In this document: one piece after another, positions 36,428-47,686 of the stretch | How positions within the stretch are numbered: position 1 is the first letter of the stretch | Layout of the letters: the number at the start of each line of letters is the position of its first letter | Assembly: GCF_014873945.1 (NCBI RefSeq) | Contig: NZ_JADBEC010000001.1 | Coordinates: 558,001-622,000 of the forward strand | Direction of reading: 5' to 3' | Source: Rhizobium viscosum | GTDB lineage: Bacteria; Pseudomonadota; Alphaproteobacteria; Rhizobiales; Rhizobiaceae | Length of the DNA stretch: 64,000 nt | Translations under genes and position numbers: made by a program | The notes under the pieces: model-generated | What the model was told of the DNA's origin: nothing | Seen by the model: the letters and a program-made list of their open reading frames with translations, nothing else | Databases searched by the model: none

Positions 36428-37048
36428 ATGCCCATTACGATTTTCGACGGTATTGTCATCGGCGTCGTGCTCTTCTCCGCCGTTCTGGCAATGGTCCGCG
36501 GCTTTTCGCGCGAAGTCCTTTCGATCGCGAGCTGGGGCGGATCTGCAGCTGCCGCCTACTATCTCTACCCTTATCTCGTGCCTTACGCGAAGAAGTATAC
36601 GGACGATGACCGCATTGCCATCGTCGGGTCGGCGGCCGTCGTCTTCCTGATCGCGCTGATCGTCATCTCCTTCATCACGATGAAGATCGCCGATTTCATT
36701 ATCGACAGCCGCATCGGCGCGCTCGACCGTACTTTGGGCTTCCTCTTCGGTGCTGCGCGCGGCATACTTCTGCTCGTCGTCGCCGTTGCCTTCTGGAACT
36801 GGCTGGTCGATGCCGATCACCGCCCGGCATGGGTCAACAATGCCAAATCGAAGCCGTTCCTGGATTCTCTCGTCGTTCGCCTGCAGGCAGTCCTGCCGGA
36901 TGAATTCGCCCAGATGATCCAGAAGAGCATCACCGAGAAGCTTGGCGGCGCGAAGCCGACGGAAGAAAATGCGCCGGCCAGCGATCAGGCTCCGGCGGAA
37001 GACGCAGCACCCGCGCCTACCAATGGCGCACAGCAGCCATCTAATTGA
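36428..37048 (+). CDS. cvpA: CvpA family membrane protein
   Basis: The 206-residue protein has four hydrophobic segments and the CvpA pattern IVIGVVLFSAVLAMVRGFSR with LDRTLGFLFGAARGILLLV. The C-terminal 40 residues are acidic and Ala/Pro-rich. CvpA is linked to colicin V production and envelope stress in E. coli, where it also sits next to purF, as here. Its biochemical role is not established. Confidence 0.9.
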   Translation: MPITIFDGIVIGVVLFSAVLAMVRGFSREVLSIASWGGSAAAAYYLYPYLVPYAKKYTDDDRIAIVGSAAVVFLIALIVISFITMKIADFIIDSRIGALDRTLGFLFGAARGILLLVVAVAFWNWLVDADHRPAWVNNAKSKPFLDSLVVRLQAVLPDEFAQMIQKSITEKLGGAKPTEENAPASDQAPAEDAAPAPTNGAQQPSN

Positions 37049-37278
37049 CGCAGTGTTCACTCGCTTGACCCGCGGCCTGGCAATTGCCATTTGAGCGGGA
37101 CGTAAGACCAAAGGTCTGGCCGGGCATTCCGCTCTGCCGGGCCTCAGCCGTTTCAGAGCCCGCAAGCGGGTTTTGAGGCAGTAACGTTCAGCATGAACCT
37201 ATCGGAAAGCTCAGAGATTTCCGGTATCATGCACCTGGAAAAGCCGATCCATTCTTGTGAGAGCAGAGGCCCGCAGAA

Positions 37279-38769
37279 ATGAACCAGTCCCATTCCTTCC
37301 CGATTGACGATCCGCTCGACGGAGATACGCTGCATGAAGAATGCGGCGTTTTCGGAATTCTGGGACATGACGATGCTGCGGCGCTGACGGCGCTCGGCCT
37401 CCACGCCCTGCAGCATCGCGGGCAGGAAGCGGCCGGTATCGTCTCCTTCGACGGCAAGCGCTTCCATCAGGAACGCCATATGGGCCTCGTCGGCGACCAT
37501 TATACCAATCCGATGACGCTTGCCCGCCTGCCCGGCAGCATTTCGATGGGCCATACGCGTTACTCCACGACCGGCGAAGTGGCGATGCGCAACGTGCAGC
37601 CGCTCTTTGCCGAACTGGAAGAAGGCGGTATCGCCATTGCCCATAACGGCAACTTCACCAACGGCCTGACGCTGCGCCGCCAGATCATCGCAACCGGCGC
37701 CATCTGTCAGTCGACCTCAGATACCGAAGTCGTCCTTCACCTCATCGCCCGCTCCCGCCATACGTCCACCGCTGATCGCTTCATCGATGCCATCCGCCAG
37801 ATGGAAGGCGGCTATTCGATGCTCGCCATGACGCGCACCAAACTGATCGCGGCGCGCGACCCCACCGGCATCCGCCCGCTGGTCATGGGCGAACTCGACG
37901 GCAAGCCGATCTTTTGCTCGGAAACCTGCGCGCTCGATATCATAGGCGCGAAGTTCATCCGCGACGTGGAGAATGGTGAAGTCGTCATATGCGAAATCCA
38001 GCCTGATGGTTCGATCAGCATTGATGCGCGCAAGCCCAGCAAGCCCCAGCCGGAACGCCTCTGCCTGTTCGAATATGTCTATTTCGCCCGTCCGGATTCG
38101 GTCGTCGGTGGCCGCAACGTCTATACGACGCGCAAAAACATGGGCATGAACCTCGCCAAGGAATCGCCCGTCGATGCCGACGTCATCGTGCCTGTTCCCG
38201 ATGGCGGCACGCCGGCTGCGCTCGGCTATGCGCAGGAAAGCGGCATTCCCTTCGAATACGGCATCATCCGCAACCACTATGTCGGCCGCACCTTCATCGA
38301 GCCGACCCAGCAGATCCGCGCCTTCGGCGTGAAGCTGAAGCATTCCGCCAACCGCGCGATGATCGAAGGCAAGCGCGTGGTGCTGGTGGACGATTCCATC
38401 GTTCGCGGCACGACTTCGCTGAAGATCGTCCAGATGATCCGTGAAGCCGGCGCCAAGGAAGTGCATATCCGTGTGGCCAGCCCGATGATCTTCTTCCCGG
38501 ATTTCTACGGCATCGACACGCCCGACGCCGACAAGCTGCTCGCAAACCAGTATGCCGATGTCGAAGCCATGGCGAAGTATATCGGTGCCGATTCGCTCGC
38601 CTTCCTGTCGATCAACGGCCTCTATCGTGCCGTCGGCGGTGAAGACCGCAACCCGGCCCGCCCGCAGTTCACCGACCATTATTTCACCGGCGATTATCCG
38701 ACCCGCCTGCTCGACAAGAACGGCGAGTCCATGGGTAACAAGATTTCCATGCTTGCCAGCAACGGCTGA
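37279..38769 (+). CDS. purF: Amidophosphoribosyltransferase
   Basis: The 496-residue enzyme catalyses the first step of purine synthesis, making phosphoribosylamine from PRPP and glutamine. The Ntn glutaminase nucleophile is the Cys in HEECGVFGILG; an 18-20-residue propeptide precedes it. The PRPP site is VVLVDDSIVRGTTS. The preceding 230 bp hold its leader. A terminator follows. Confidence 0.96.
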   Translation: MNQSHSFPIDDPLDGDTLHEECGVFGILGHDDAAALTALGLHALQHRGQEAAGIVSFDGKRFHQERHMGLVGDHYTNPMTLARLPGSISMGHTRYSTTGEVAMRNVQPLFAELEEGGIAIAHNGNFTNGLTLRRQIIATGAICQSTSDTEVVLHLIARSRHTSTADRFIDAIRQMEGGYSMLAMTRTKLIAARDPTGIRPLVMGELDGKPIFCSETCALDIIGAKFIRDVENGEVVICEIQPDGSISIDARKPSKPQPERLCLFEYVYFARPDSVVGGRNVYTTRKNMGMNLAKESPVDADVIVPVPDGGTPAALGYAQESGIPFEYGIIRNHYVGRTFIEPTQQIRAFGVKLKHSANRAMIEGKRVVLVDDSIVRGTTSLKIVQMIREAGAKEVHIRVASPMIFFPDFYGIDTPDADKLLANQYADVEAMAKYIGADSLAFLSINGLYRAVGGEDRNPARPQFTDHYFTGDYPTRLLDKNGESMGNKISMLASNG

Positions 38770-38796
38770 GCCGCTTCCGCTTTGACTTTCCTATCT

Positions 38797-38824
38797 GGGG
38801 CGCTTATTGCGCCCCTTATCTTTT
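38797..38824 (+). terminator. Terminator after purF
   Basis: Stem GGGGCGC / GCGCCCC with loop TTATT is followed by TTATCTTTT. It lies 28 nt after the purF stop. Confidence 0.85.
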
Positions 38825-38848
38825 CAAGCACATCCGGAGCCGGGGCAG

Positions 38849-39589
38849 ATGAACATCAATCTTGAAGGCAGGATCGCGCTGGTGACGGGCGCATCACGCG
38901 GCATCGGCTATTTCACCGCCCTCGAACTCGCCAAGGCCGGCGCGCATGTGATTGCCTGCGCCCGCACCGTTGGCGGCCTGGAAGAGCTCGACGATGCCAT
39001 CAAGGCTGTCGGCGGTTCCGCCACCCTCGTGCCCTTCGATCTCGCCGATATGGAGGCAATCGATCGTCTCGGCGGCTCGATCTTCGAGCGCTGGGGCAAG
39101 CTCGACATTCTCGTTGCCAATGCCGGTGTGCTCGGCGTCATCTCGCCGATCGGCCATATCGAGGCGAAGGTCTTCGAGAGGGTTATGAACATCAATGTGA
39201 ATGCAACCTGGCGGCTGATCCGTTCGGTCGATCCGCTGCTGACCCGCTCGGATGCCGGCCGCGCCGTCATCATGTCCTCGGGTGCAGCCCACAAGTGCCG
39301 TCCCTTCTGGGGCGCCTATTCCGCCTCCAAGGCCGCCGTCGAGGCGCTTGCCCGCACCTGGGCCGGGGAGACGCAGACGACGCCGCTGCGTATTACCAGC
39401 GTTGACCCGGGTGCCACGCGCACGGCGATGCGGGCTCAGGCAGTTCCCGGCGAAGATCCGATGAGCCTGCCGCACCCCTCCGAAGTGGCAAAGGCGATCC
39501 TGCCGCTGGTCGGGCCTGGTGTGACCGAGACGGGCAAGCTGTTCATCGTGCGAGAGAACAAGCTGGTGGATTATCATCTGCCGGGATAG
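38849..39589 (+). CDS. Short-chain dehydrogenase/reductase
   Basis: The 246-residue SDR has TGASRGIGYFTALELAKAG for cofactor binding, VANAGVLGVISP and the catalytic YSASKAAVEALAR. The basic residue after the glycine motif is compatible with NADP(H). Substrate unknown; it is FabG-like in size but outside the fab cluster. The ATG at 38849 is set by the short conserved start MNINLEGRIALVTGAS; the frame runs upstream into the purF terminator. Confidence 0.9.
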   Translation: MNINLEGRIALVTGASRGIGYFTALELAKAGAHVIACARTVGGLEELDDAIKAVGGSATLVPFDLADMEAIDRLGGSIFERWGKLDILVANAGVLGVISPIGHIEAKVFERVMNINVNATWRLIRSVDPLLTRSDAGRAVIMSSGAAHKCRPFWGAYSASKAAVEALARTWAGETQTTPLRITSVDPGATRTAMRAQAVPGEDPMSLPHPSEVAKAILPLVGPGVTETGKLFIVRENKLVDYHLPG

Positions 39590-39598
39590 GCGGAGTTC

Positions 39599-40339
39599 TC
39601 AGTTTGCAGCAACGGTTGGGAAGAGATGTTCGAAGCCCGTTTCTGATGGGCATAGTGCATTGAGGTCCACTGGCCCCTGAATGCCGTCCAATGTGCCGTT
39701 ATCGGCAAATTGCCAGATTGACCAACGACGGCAACCTTCCTGCGCAGGCTCCTTGAACACGCTTCGCAGCCAGAGGTAATGATCGGGAAAGCGGGCTTCG
39801 TTACCCTTCAGATATTGATCATAAAATTCCGGCGTGACGTAAAAAATCGGCTTTTCGGGAAAACTGCCTTTCAGCTCGGTGACGAAGGCGTTCACTTCCG
39901 TCGCCATTTCCTCGAGCGTCGGTACCTTGTTGCAATTGCCGACAAACTCCAGATCGACGGCGATGGGCAGAGCTCCCGTCGCCTTTGGCACGGTCGCGAG
40001 GACATTCTGCGCCTGATCCCTGCCTGGGCGGCAGAAGGTGAAAAAATGGTAGGCGCCCCTGACCAGCCCCGCATCTCCGGCACGCTGCCAGTTCTCGGCG
40101 AACCGGGAATCCCTATGATCGCCGCCTTCGGTCGCCTTCATGATCGCGAAACGCACGTTCGGCTGCGCGGCCACGGTCCTCCAATCAATGGCACCCTGGT
40201 GATGACTGACATCGATGCCTTGGATCGGATAACGGGTCAGGGACGGGTTGTTGAAGCGAAGCATTCCAAAATCGTATGCGAAATATGCAGCGAATGCGAC
40301 CATCAGAATTGCGGTCGCTCCTGTCGCCCACCGGACCAT
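39599..40339 (-). CDS. GH25 family lysozyme (muramidase)
   Basis: The 246-residue protein has a single N-terminal membrane anchor (AILMVAFAAYFAYDF) and a GH25 catalytic domain: IQGIDVSHHQGAIDW, FAIMKATEGGDHRD, GAYHFF and the acid pair in PIAVDLEFVG, ending RRWSIWQFADNG. It should cleave the beta-1,4 bond between MurNAc and GlcNAc in the periplasm. ATG 40339 is chosen for its GGGAGCGGGGG leader and the anchor that follows; the open frame continues to 40564 with non-conserved sequence. Confidence 0.87.
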   Translation of the reverse strand: MVRWATGATAILMVAFAAYFAYDFGMLRFNNPSLTRYPIQGIDVSHHQGAIDWRTVAAQPNVRFAIMKATEGGDHRDSRFAENWQRAGDAGLVRGAYHFFTFCRPGRDQAQNVLATVPKATGALPIAVDLEFVGNCNKVPTLEEMATEVNAFVTELKGSFPEKPIFYVTPEFYDQYLKGNEARFPDHYLWLRSVFKEPAQEGCRRWSIWQFADNGTLDGIQGPVDLNALCPSETGFEHLFPTVAAN

Positions 40340-40693
40340 CCCCCGCTCCCCCAGTAATTTTTGACGGTGTCCGCTGTTAGACGCGATTTGCGCCGCCAAA
40401 ATGGCGGAAGCCTCAGCGTATGCACCGTATCTTTGCCGGCCCCTCGTCCTTTCGGCCCACGCATTGGATGCCTCAGCCGAACTGCCGCCGGATGGCCCCT
40501 CGCCCCTCTTGACCAAACTCCGATCCCGCGCCATAAAACGCGTCATGAAAACGGTTACCTGCATTATTTGCCGGAAGATTATTCGCTAGCCCAAAGCTGG
40601 CCTGGCCGTTTTCGTCTCCCAAATGTCCAAGATGCGAAACGCCCCGGCCTGCCGGTGGTGGTATTTTCTGCATATGCATTTTAGGAGAGTGAA
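40340..40693. other. Intergenic region GH25 / cysS
   Basis: This 354-bp divergent region has open frames on both strands but no conserved protein I recognise. The minus frame is a possible upstream extension of the GH25 gene. It must hold both promoters. TAGGAGAGTGAA directly precedes the cysS ATG. Confidence 0.4.
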
Positions 40694-42070
40694 ATGGGCG
40701 GCACGCCAGAACTGAAGCTGTACAATACGCTGACGCGGGAGAAATCGGTCTTCAAGCCGATCGATGCCGAAAACGTCCGCATGTATGTGTGCGGCCCGAC
40801 GGTCTATGATTACGCCCATATCGGCAATGCGCGACCGGTCATCGTCTTCGACGTGCTGTTCCGCCTGTTGCGCCATGTCTACGGCGAAAACCACGTCACC
40901 TATGCGCGCAACATCACCGATGTCGATGACAAGATCAACGCGCGGGCGCTGCGCGACTATCCGGGCCTGGCGCTGAATGCAGCGATCCGGGCGGTCACGG
41001 AAAAGACCGAGAAGCAGTTCCTCGACGATGCCGTGGCACTCGGCTCGCTCGAGCCGACAGTGCAGCCGCGCGCCACCGACAATATCGCTGAGATGATCGA
41101 GATCATCGAGCGGTTGATTTCGCGCGGCCATGCCTATCAGGCGTCAGGCGAAGTGCTGTTCGATACGAAGTCGATGGCCGATTACGGTCAGCTTTCCAAG
41201 CGCAACCTCGACGAACAGCAGGCGGGCGCGCGCGTCGCTGTCGATGCGCACAAGAAAAACCCGGGCGATTTCGTACTCTGGAAATTGTCCGACGAGAACG
41301 AGCCCGGCTGGGAAAGCCCGTGGGGCCGCGGCCGTCCGGGCTGGCATATCGAGTGCTCGGCGATGAGCGGGCGCTATCTCGGCGACGTCTTCGACATCCA
41401 CGGCGGCGGGCTGGACCTGATCTTCCCGCACCATGAGAACGAGATCGCCCAGTCGCGTTGCGCCCATGGCACCGCCGTGATGGCGAATGTCTGGATGCAT
41501 AACGGCTTCCTGCAGGTCGAAGGCCGCAAGATGTCAAAGTCAGAAGGCAATTTCGTCACCATCTACGAGCTGCTGCACACGGAGACGTTCGCAGGCCGCC
41601 AGTGGCCGGGCGAAGTGCTGCGCCTTGCGATGCTGATGACGCATTACCGCGAGCCGATCGACTTCTCGGTCAAGCGGCTGGAGGAAGCCGAGCGGCTGCT
41701 TGCCAAATGGCCGGCCGCCGAGCCCGGCAATGCCAAGCCGGACGAGACCGTATTGAATGCACTGGCCGACGACCTCAATACGGTCGCGGCCGTCCAGGCA
41801 TTGCATGCGCTGGCACAATCCGGCGAGCCCGCCGTCTTTGCCGCCAGTGCCGCCCTGCTCGGCGTGCTGCCGAAGAAGACCGAGATCGATGAGGCTGTGG
41901 CGGCGGAAATCGATGCGCGGGTCAAAGCGCGGTTGGAATTGCTCAAGGCGAAGAACTTCGCGGAGGCCGACAAGATCCGCGACACGCTTGCCGCCGAGGG
42001 CATCCAGCTCAAGGACGGCAAGGATCCGGCGACGGGTGAACGGGTGACGACATGGGAGCTCAAGCGTTAG
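40694..42070 (+). CDS. cysS: Cysteinyl-tRNA synthetase
   Basis: The 458-residue class I synthetase shows the zinc-binding [13 protein letters not shown] with its HIGN version of HIGH, the HHENEIAQS zinc-ligand region and the KMSKSEGNF loop. It charges tRNA-Cys. AGGAG stands 8 nt before the ATG. No T-box leader is visible. A 49-bp inverted repeat starts 22 bp after the stop. Confidence 0.96.
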   Translation: MGGTPELKLYNTLTREKSVFKPIDAENVRMYVCGPTVYDYAHIGNARPVIVFDVLFRLLRHVYGENHVTYARNITDVDDKINARALRDYPGLALNAAIRAVTEKTEKQFLDDAVALGSLEPTVQPRATDNIAEMIEIIERLISRGHAYQASGEVLFDTKSMADYGQLSKRNLDEQQAGARVAVDAHKKNPGDFVLWKLSDENEPGWESPWGRGRPGWHIECSAMSGRYLGDVFDIHGGGLDLIFPHHENEIAQSRCAHGTAVMANVWMHNGFLQVEGRKMSKSEGNFVTIYELLHTETFAGRQWPGEVLRLAMLMTHYREPIDFSVKRLEEAERLLAKWPAAEPGNAKPDETVLNALADDLNTVAAVQALHALAQSGEPAVFAASAALLGVLPKKTEIDEAVAAEIDARVKARLELLKAKNFAEADKIRDTLAAEGIQLKDGKDPATGERVTTWELKR

Positions 42071-42092
42071 AATGGTTTGGGTGGCAAGACAT

Positions 42093-42141
42093 ACCCCCCT
42101 CTGCCCTGCCGGGCATCTCCCCCACAAGGGGGGAGATTGGC
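42093..42141. repeat. Left arm of 49-bp perfect inverted repeat (RIME-like)
   Basis: Bases 42093-42141 (from ACCCCCCTCTGCCCTGC to GGGGGGAGATTGGC) are the exact reverse complement of 42230-42278. The arm also contains two internal palindromes (CCCTGCCGGGC-type and CTCCCCC-ACAA-GGGGGGAG). Such palindromes match the type of rhizobial intergenic mosaic elements known as RIME. Confidence 0.85.
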
Positions 42142-42229
42142 TGGGTGCGCCCACTCGCCCTAATCATCCCTATCGTTTGGCGACAACTGCTCGGTACACC
42201 CGCGAGATTTGGCGACGCTGTCGCGTCTT

Positions 42230-42278
42230 GCCAATCTCCCCCCTTGTGGGGGAGATGCCCGGCAGGGCAGAGGGGGGT
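42230..42278. repeat. Right arm of 49-bp perfect inverted repeat (RIME-like)
   Basis: This is the exact reverse complement of 42093-42141; the two arms are 88 bp apart and form a 186-bp element between cysS and the DUF559 gene. The ATG of the DUF559 gene is 24 bp after it, so the element lies in that operon's leader. Confidence 0.85.
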
Positions 42279-42302
42279 GTAGCCGAGAGCGAGAGACTGG
42301 AC

Positions 42303-42671
42303 ATGTCACATACACCGGTTCCCCCGCAGCGGCGGGCGAACGCCCGGCGGATGCGCAAAGCTATGACCGATGCCGAACTGAAGCTCTGGAACGAACTTCG
42401 TGCCCACCGTCTGATGGGTCTCGGCTTCCGCAGGCAATTGCCGATTGCCGGCTATATCGTTGATTTCGCCTGCCCAACCCATCGCCTGATTGTCGAAGTA
42501 GATGGCTCGCAGCATGGGCTTACGGAGAACAGCTCCTACGACAACGCCCGCACTCAGCGCCTGCAACTCGACGGCTGGACCGTCCTGCGCTTCTGGAATG
42601 ACGATATTCTCAAAGATATCGACAACGTATGCAGCCACATCATCCGCACCATCGGAAAGGATCTGCCATGA
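42303..42671 (+). CDS. DUF559 domain protein (restriction-endonuclease-like fold)
   Basis: The 122-residue protein has the DUF559 pattern MTDAELKLWNELRAHRLMG, GFRRQLPIAGYIVDFACP, LIVEVDGSQH and a C-terminal VLRFWNDDIL. The D...E-x-D arrangement (VDFACP ... VEVDGSQH) is like the PD-(D/E)XK nuclease core, and relatives are called very-short-patch-repair-like endonucleases. Activity is untested. The ATG at 42303 is chosen because the frame upstream runs through the inverted repeat. It overlaps the first GFA gene by an ATGA. Confidence 0.85.
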   Translation: MSHTPVPPQRRANARRMRKAMTDAELKLWNELRAHRLMGLGFRRQLPIAGYIVDFACPTHRLIVEVDGSQHGLTENSSYDNARTQRLQLDGWTVLRFWNDDILKDIDNVCSHIIRTIGKDLP

Positions 42672-43147
42672 CCAACACCTACACCGGCGGCTGCCAATGC
42701 GGAGCGATCCGGTTCCGGGCGCGGGGTACGCCGCAGGATTCCTCGATCTGTCACTGCCGCATGTGCCAGAAGGCGTTCGGCGCCTATTATGCGCCGCTGG
42801 TTTCCGTACGCGGAATGGAATTCGAATGGACCAGAGGGCAGCGCAAGACCTTCCGGTCTTCGAATTTCGTCAACCGCGGCTTCTGCGGCGATTGCGGCAC
42901 GCCGCTGACCTATGAGGCGCCCGACGGCATGGCGGTTGCGGCCGGCGCGTTCGACGACCCGTCTTTGCTGCCGCCGACCATTCAGTGGGGGGTGGAAGGC
43001 AAGATCGGCTTCGTCGATCATCTGCACGAACTGCCGGGAGAACGAACCGAAGCGGACCTCGCTGCCGGTTCCTTCCTCCATCAGATCGTGTCCTATCAGC
43101 ACCCCGACCATGATACGCCGGTGTGGCCGCCGGAGGATCACGCATGA
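42668..43147 (+). CDS. GFA/CENP-V family zinc protein, copy 1
   Basis: The 159-residue protein has the GFA zinc ligands GGCQCGAIRF, CHCRMCQKAFG and GFCGDCGTPLTY. The family is named after glutathione-dependent formaldehyde-activating enzyme, although most members have unknown substrates. It starts within the DUF559 stop and is overlapped by copy 2 (ATGA). It ends with YQHPDHDTPVWPPEDH, a tail shared by all three copies. Confidence 0.9.
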   Translation: MTNTYTGGCQCGAIRFRARGTPQDSSICHCRMCQKAFGAYYAPLVSVRGMEFEWTRGQRKTFRSSNFVNRGFCGDCGTPLTYEAPDGMAVAAGAFDDPSLLPPTIQWGVEGKIGFVDHLHELPGERTEADLAAGSFLHQIVSYQHPDHDTPVWPPEDHA

Positions 43148-43628
43148 CGGCAAAGGCGGAACAGAGCGGCGGATGCCAATGCGGCGCGGTTCGTTACCGG
43201 GCGCGCGGCGAGCTTGGCTATCCGCATGTCTGCCATTGCCGCATGTGCCAGAAGGCGGCCGGCAATTATTTCCTGCCGCTTGCAGGGGTGATGCGGGTGG
43301 ATTTCGAGCTGACGCGTGGCGAGCCGAAATGGTTCCACTCCTCCGGCCTCGTGCGGCGCGGCTTCTGCGGCGATTGCGGCACGCCGCTTTTCTACGACAT
43401 TCCCGATGCCGACTCCATCAACATCACGCTCGGCTCGCTCGACGATCCGCAGGCGGTGAAACCGGTCATGCAATCCAATCTCGACAGTAAAATGGTCTGG
43501 TTTCATGCGCTCGATGGCTTGCCTGTCGAGCCGGAACCGGAAACAACCGATCGCGAGGACGGGATTGCGGCGAGCAATCACCAGCATCCCGACCACGATA
43601 CATCCCACTGGCCTTCAGGAGTTCATCC

Positions 43629-43632
<4 letters not shown>
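43144..43632 (+). CDS. GFA/CENP-V family zinc protein, copy 2
   Basis: The 162-residue paralogue of copy 1 keeps all zinc cysteines (GGCQCGAVRY, CHCRMCQKAAG, GFCGDCGTPLFY) and the C-terminal QHPDHDTSHWP. The middle differs enough (FHSSGLVRRG, NITLGSLDDPQAVKP) to suggest a different substrate. It overlaps both neighbours by 4 nt. Confidence 0.9.
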
Positions 43633-45061
<1,429 letters not shown>

Positions 45062-45091
45062 AAGCCGCAAGCGGCGACAGGAAACACCACT

Positions 45092-46708
45092 ATGGCACGC
45101 GAAAGAATCTACCTCTTCGACACGACGCTTCGGGACGGGCAGCAGACGCCCGGCATCGACTTTTCCGTCGAGGACAAGATTGCGATTGCAGGCATGTTGG
45201 ACGAGTTCGGGCTCGACTATGTCGAGGGCGGTTATCCGGGCGCGAACCCGACCGATACTGCCTTCTTCGCAGAGAAGCGTACGAATCTGGCCGCCTTCGT
45301 CGCCTTCGGCATGACGAAACGCCCCGGTGTTTCCGCCTCCAACGATCCGGGCCTTGCCGGCCTTCTGCAGGCGCGCAGTGACGCCATCTGTTTCGTTGCC
45401 AAGAGCTGGGACTACCATGTGCAAGTAGCGCTCGGCTGCACCAATGAGGAAAACCTCGAATGCATCGCCGAAAGCGTCAAAGCCGCCGTTGCCGCCGGCA
45501 AGGAAGCGATGGTCGACTGCGAGCATTTCTTCGACGGCTACAAGGCCAATCCGGAATATGCGCTGGCCTGTGCGAAGACCGCCTATGAAAACGGCGCACG
45601 CTGGGTGGTGCTCTGCGACACCAATGGCGGCACGCAGCCGCCGGAAGTGCGCGCCATCGTCGAGGCGGTGATTGCCTTCGGCGTGCCGGGGCACTGTCTC
45701 GGCATCCATGCGCATAACGATACCGGCCAGGCGGTCGCCAATTCGCTTGTCGCCGTCGAAGCGGGCGTTCGCCAGATACAGGGTACGCTGAATGGCGTCG
45801 GCGAACGTTGCGGCAATGCCAATCTGGTGACGCTGATCCCGACGCTGGCGCTGAAGAGCGCCTATAATACGCGTTTCGAAACGGCGATCGATGCCGAGCG
45901 GCTGACCAATCTTACCCGTCTGTCGCACGCCTTCGACGAGTTGCTCAACCGCTCGCCGGATCATCAGATGCCCTATGTCGGCGCCTCTGCCTTCGCAACC
46001 AAGGCCGGCATTCATGCCTCGGCCCTTTTGAAGGATCCGCGCACCTACGAGCACGTGCCGCCGGAAAGTGTGGGCAATTTCCGTAAGGTCATGGTCTCGG
46101 ATCAGGGCGGCAAGGCGAATTTCATCAATGCACTGAGGCGTCGCGGCATCGATGTCGCCAAGGACGATCCGAAGCTCGATCTCCTGATCTCGATCGTCAA
46201 GGAGCGCGAGGCATCCGGCTACGCTTATGAAGGTGCGGATGCGAGCTTCGAGCTTCTGGCGCGCCGTACCATGGGCACCATTCCGGATTTCTTCTCGATC
46301 GACGGCTTCCGGGTGATGATCGAACGGCGCTTCGATTCTCACGGCCGCATCAAGATCGTCTCCGAAGCCGTGGTGAAGATCGCCATCGACGGCCAGACGC
46401 TGATGTCGGTCGCGGAAGCCGAGGGACCGGTCAATGCGCTCGACCTTGCGCTGCGCAAGGACTTCGGCAAGTATCAGCATGAGATCGACGATCTCGTGCT
46501 CGCCGACTTCAAGGTGCGTATCCTCAATGGCGGTACTGACGCCGTTACCCGCGTTCTGATCGAATCCACCGATTCCAGCGGCGTGCGCTGGTGGACGGTC
46601 GGCGTTTCCGACAACATCATCGACGCCTCGTTCCAGGCGCTGATGGATTCGGTCATCTACAAGCTGATGAAGAACCGGCAACTTGCCGGTAAGATCGCGG
46701 CCGAGTGA
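45092..46708 (+). CDS. cimA: Citramalate synthase
   Basis: The 538-residue HMGL-like enzyme starts YLFDTTLRDGQQTPGIDFS and has the metal/acyl site HAHNDTGQAVANS and GTLNGVGERCGNANL, followed by a LeuA-type regulatory C-terminal domain. The length and the GANPTDTAFF variant fit the CimA group, which condenses pyruvate and acetyl-CoA for isoleucine synthesis, rather than isopropylmalate synthase. Substrate choice is inferred from family resemblance. Confidence 0.88.
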   Translation: MARERIYLFDTTLRDGQQTPGIDFSVEDKIAIAGMLDEFGLDYVEGGYPGANPTDTAFFAEKRTNLAAFVAFGMTKRPGVSASNDPGLAGLLQARSDAICFVAKSWDYHVQVALGCTNEENLECIAESVKAAVAAGKEAMVDCEHFFDGYKANPEYALACAKTAYENGARWVVLCDTNGGTQPPEVRAIVEAVIAFGVPGHCLGIHAHNDTGQAVANSLVAVEAGVRQIQGTLNGVGERCGNANLVTLIPTLALKSAYNTRFETAIDAERLTNLTRLSHAFDELLNRSPDHQMPYVGASAFATKAGIHASALLKDPRTYEHVPPESVGNFRKVMVSDQGGKANFINALRRRGIDVAKDDPKLDLLISIVKEREASGYAYEGADASFELLARRTMGTIPDFFSIDGFRVMIERRFDSHGRIKIVSEAVVKIAIDGQTLMSVAEAEGPVNALDLALRKDFGKYQHEIDDLVLADFKVRILNGGTDAVTRVLIESTDSSGVRWWTVGVSDNIIDASFQALMDSVIYKLMKNRQLAGKIAAE

Positions 46709-46711
46709 GGT

Positions 46712-47572
46712 TCAGAGAAGGCCCCAGTCCTCCTCCGAATACCATTCGTCCTCCTGCTTCGGCTCTTTCCAGCGCAGCCGCGTGACCTTTCCCATGCCGC
46801 CCTGCCGGAAGGCGGACTCCAGCACTCTGTAGGTCTCGATCGTGCCGCTCGCGCCATGGCCCCAGACGAAGACGGTGGGGCTTAAATAACGGGCGCGATA
46901 ATGCTCGGGCGTGTGCTGGATCAGAAAGAAGCCGCCGCGGGCACTGCGCGGCCGCAGATTGTCGTTGCCGTCACGCGAGGGAGCAGAGAGCGGAAGGATC
47001 AGCCTGCCGCCGATGGCGAGATTGTCGATCCAGGTTTCGGCCGGCTTATGGACCGCGAAATTGACGTAGATGGCGTCGGTCGGCGATTGCGGCCATTCCA
47101 GACCGTTGCCGCAGACAACCTCGACATTGCCATAGGGAGCCAGGTTGGCGACGGCGCGGGCGGCGAGATCCCGGTCATATTCGATCGCCGCGACATGGCC
47201 GCCGCTTCCGACCAGGTGCGACAGCATGGCAGTATAGTAGCCGCCCCCGGCGCCGATGTGGCAGGCTGTCTCGCCGGGTTGGGGCGCCAGCCAATGGAGG
47301 CCGAGCGCATGAAGCGAGGGGCTGCCATTGTTGACCTGCTTTCCCTCCTGCAGCGCGATCAGAACATCCTGATAGAGGATGACGGGATCGGTCGACGGCA
47401 TGTCCTGATAGCCGGTCCCGCTTGCCATGCGCCACGGCGGCGGGTCCAGGAAATCTTCCCTCGGCACGGTGGCAAAGGCCTGCCGCAGCCGCTCGTCGTC
47501 CACGATGCCCATCTTCGCCAGCATTTGGGTTGCATAGGCTTGGCGGCAGATCGTCAGTTCGGTTTCGTCCAT
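46712..47572 (-). CDS. Protein-L-isoaspartate O-methyltransferase-like protein
   Basis: The 286-residue protein has the PCMT SAM motif CHIGAGGGYYTAMLSHLVG, then AAIEYDRDLAARAVANL and an inserted C-terminal region (about 80 residues beyond the usual ~210). The opening AYATQMLAKMGIVDDERLRQ is typical. It may repair isoaspartyl residues or be a divergent methyltransferase. The ATG at 47572 has AGAGAGG 5 nt upstream. It ends 3 nt from cimA, convergent. Confidence 0.82.
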   Translation of the reverse strand: MDETELTICRQAYATQMLAKMGIVDDERLRQAFATVPREDFLDPPPWRMASGTGYQDMPSTDPVILYQDVLIALQEGKQVNNGSPSLHALGLHWLAPQPGETACHIGAGGGYYTAMLSHLVGSGGHVAAIEYDRDLAARAVANLAPYGNVEVVCGNGLEWPQSPTDAIYVNFAVHKPAETWIDNLAIGGRLILPLSAPSRDGNDNLRPRSARGGFFLIQHTPEHYRARYLSPTVFVWGHGASGTIETYRVLESAFRQGGMGKVTRLRWKEPKQEDEWYSEEDWGLL

Positions 47573-47686
47573 GCTTGCCTCTCTTCGTGACCCTGCAGGT
47601 TCGGTTCCATTCAATGAAATGAATTGGCCTATTCACGCCGCTTAAGTTAATGCGGATCAGAAACAGAACAAATACGGAAACACCCA

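Noticed and set aside
37130..37170. GC-rich stem AGCCCGC / GCGGGT with a T-tail before purF
   Set aside because: The loop would be too small for a stable hairpin; termination after cvpA is not convincing.
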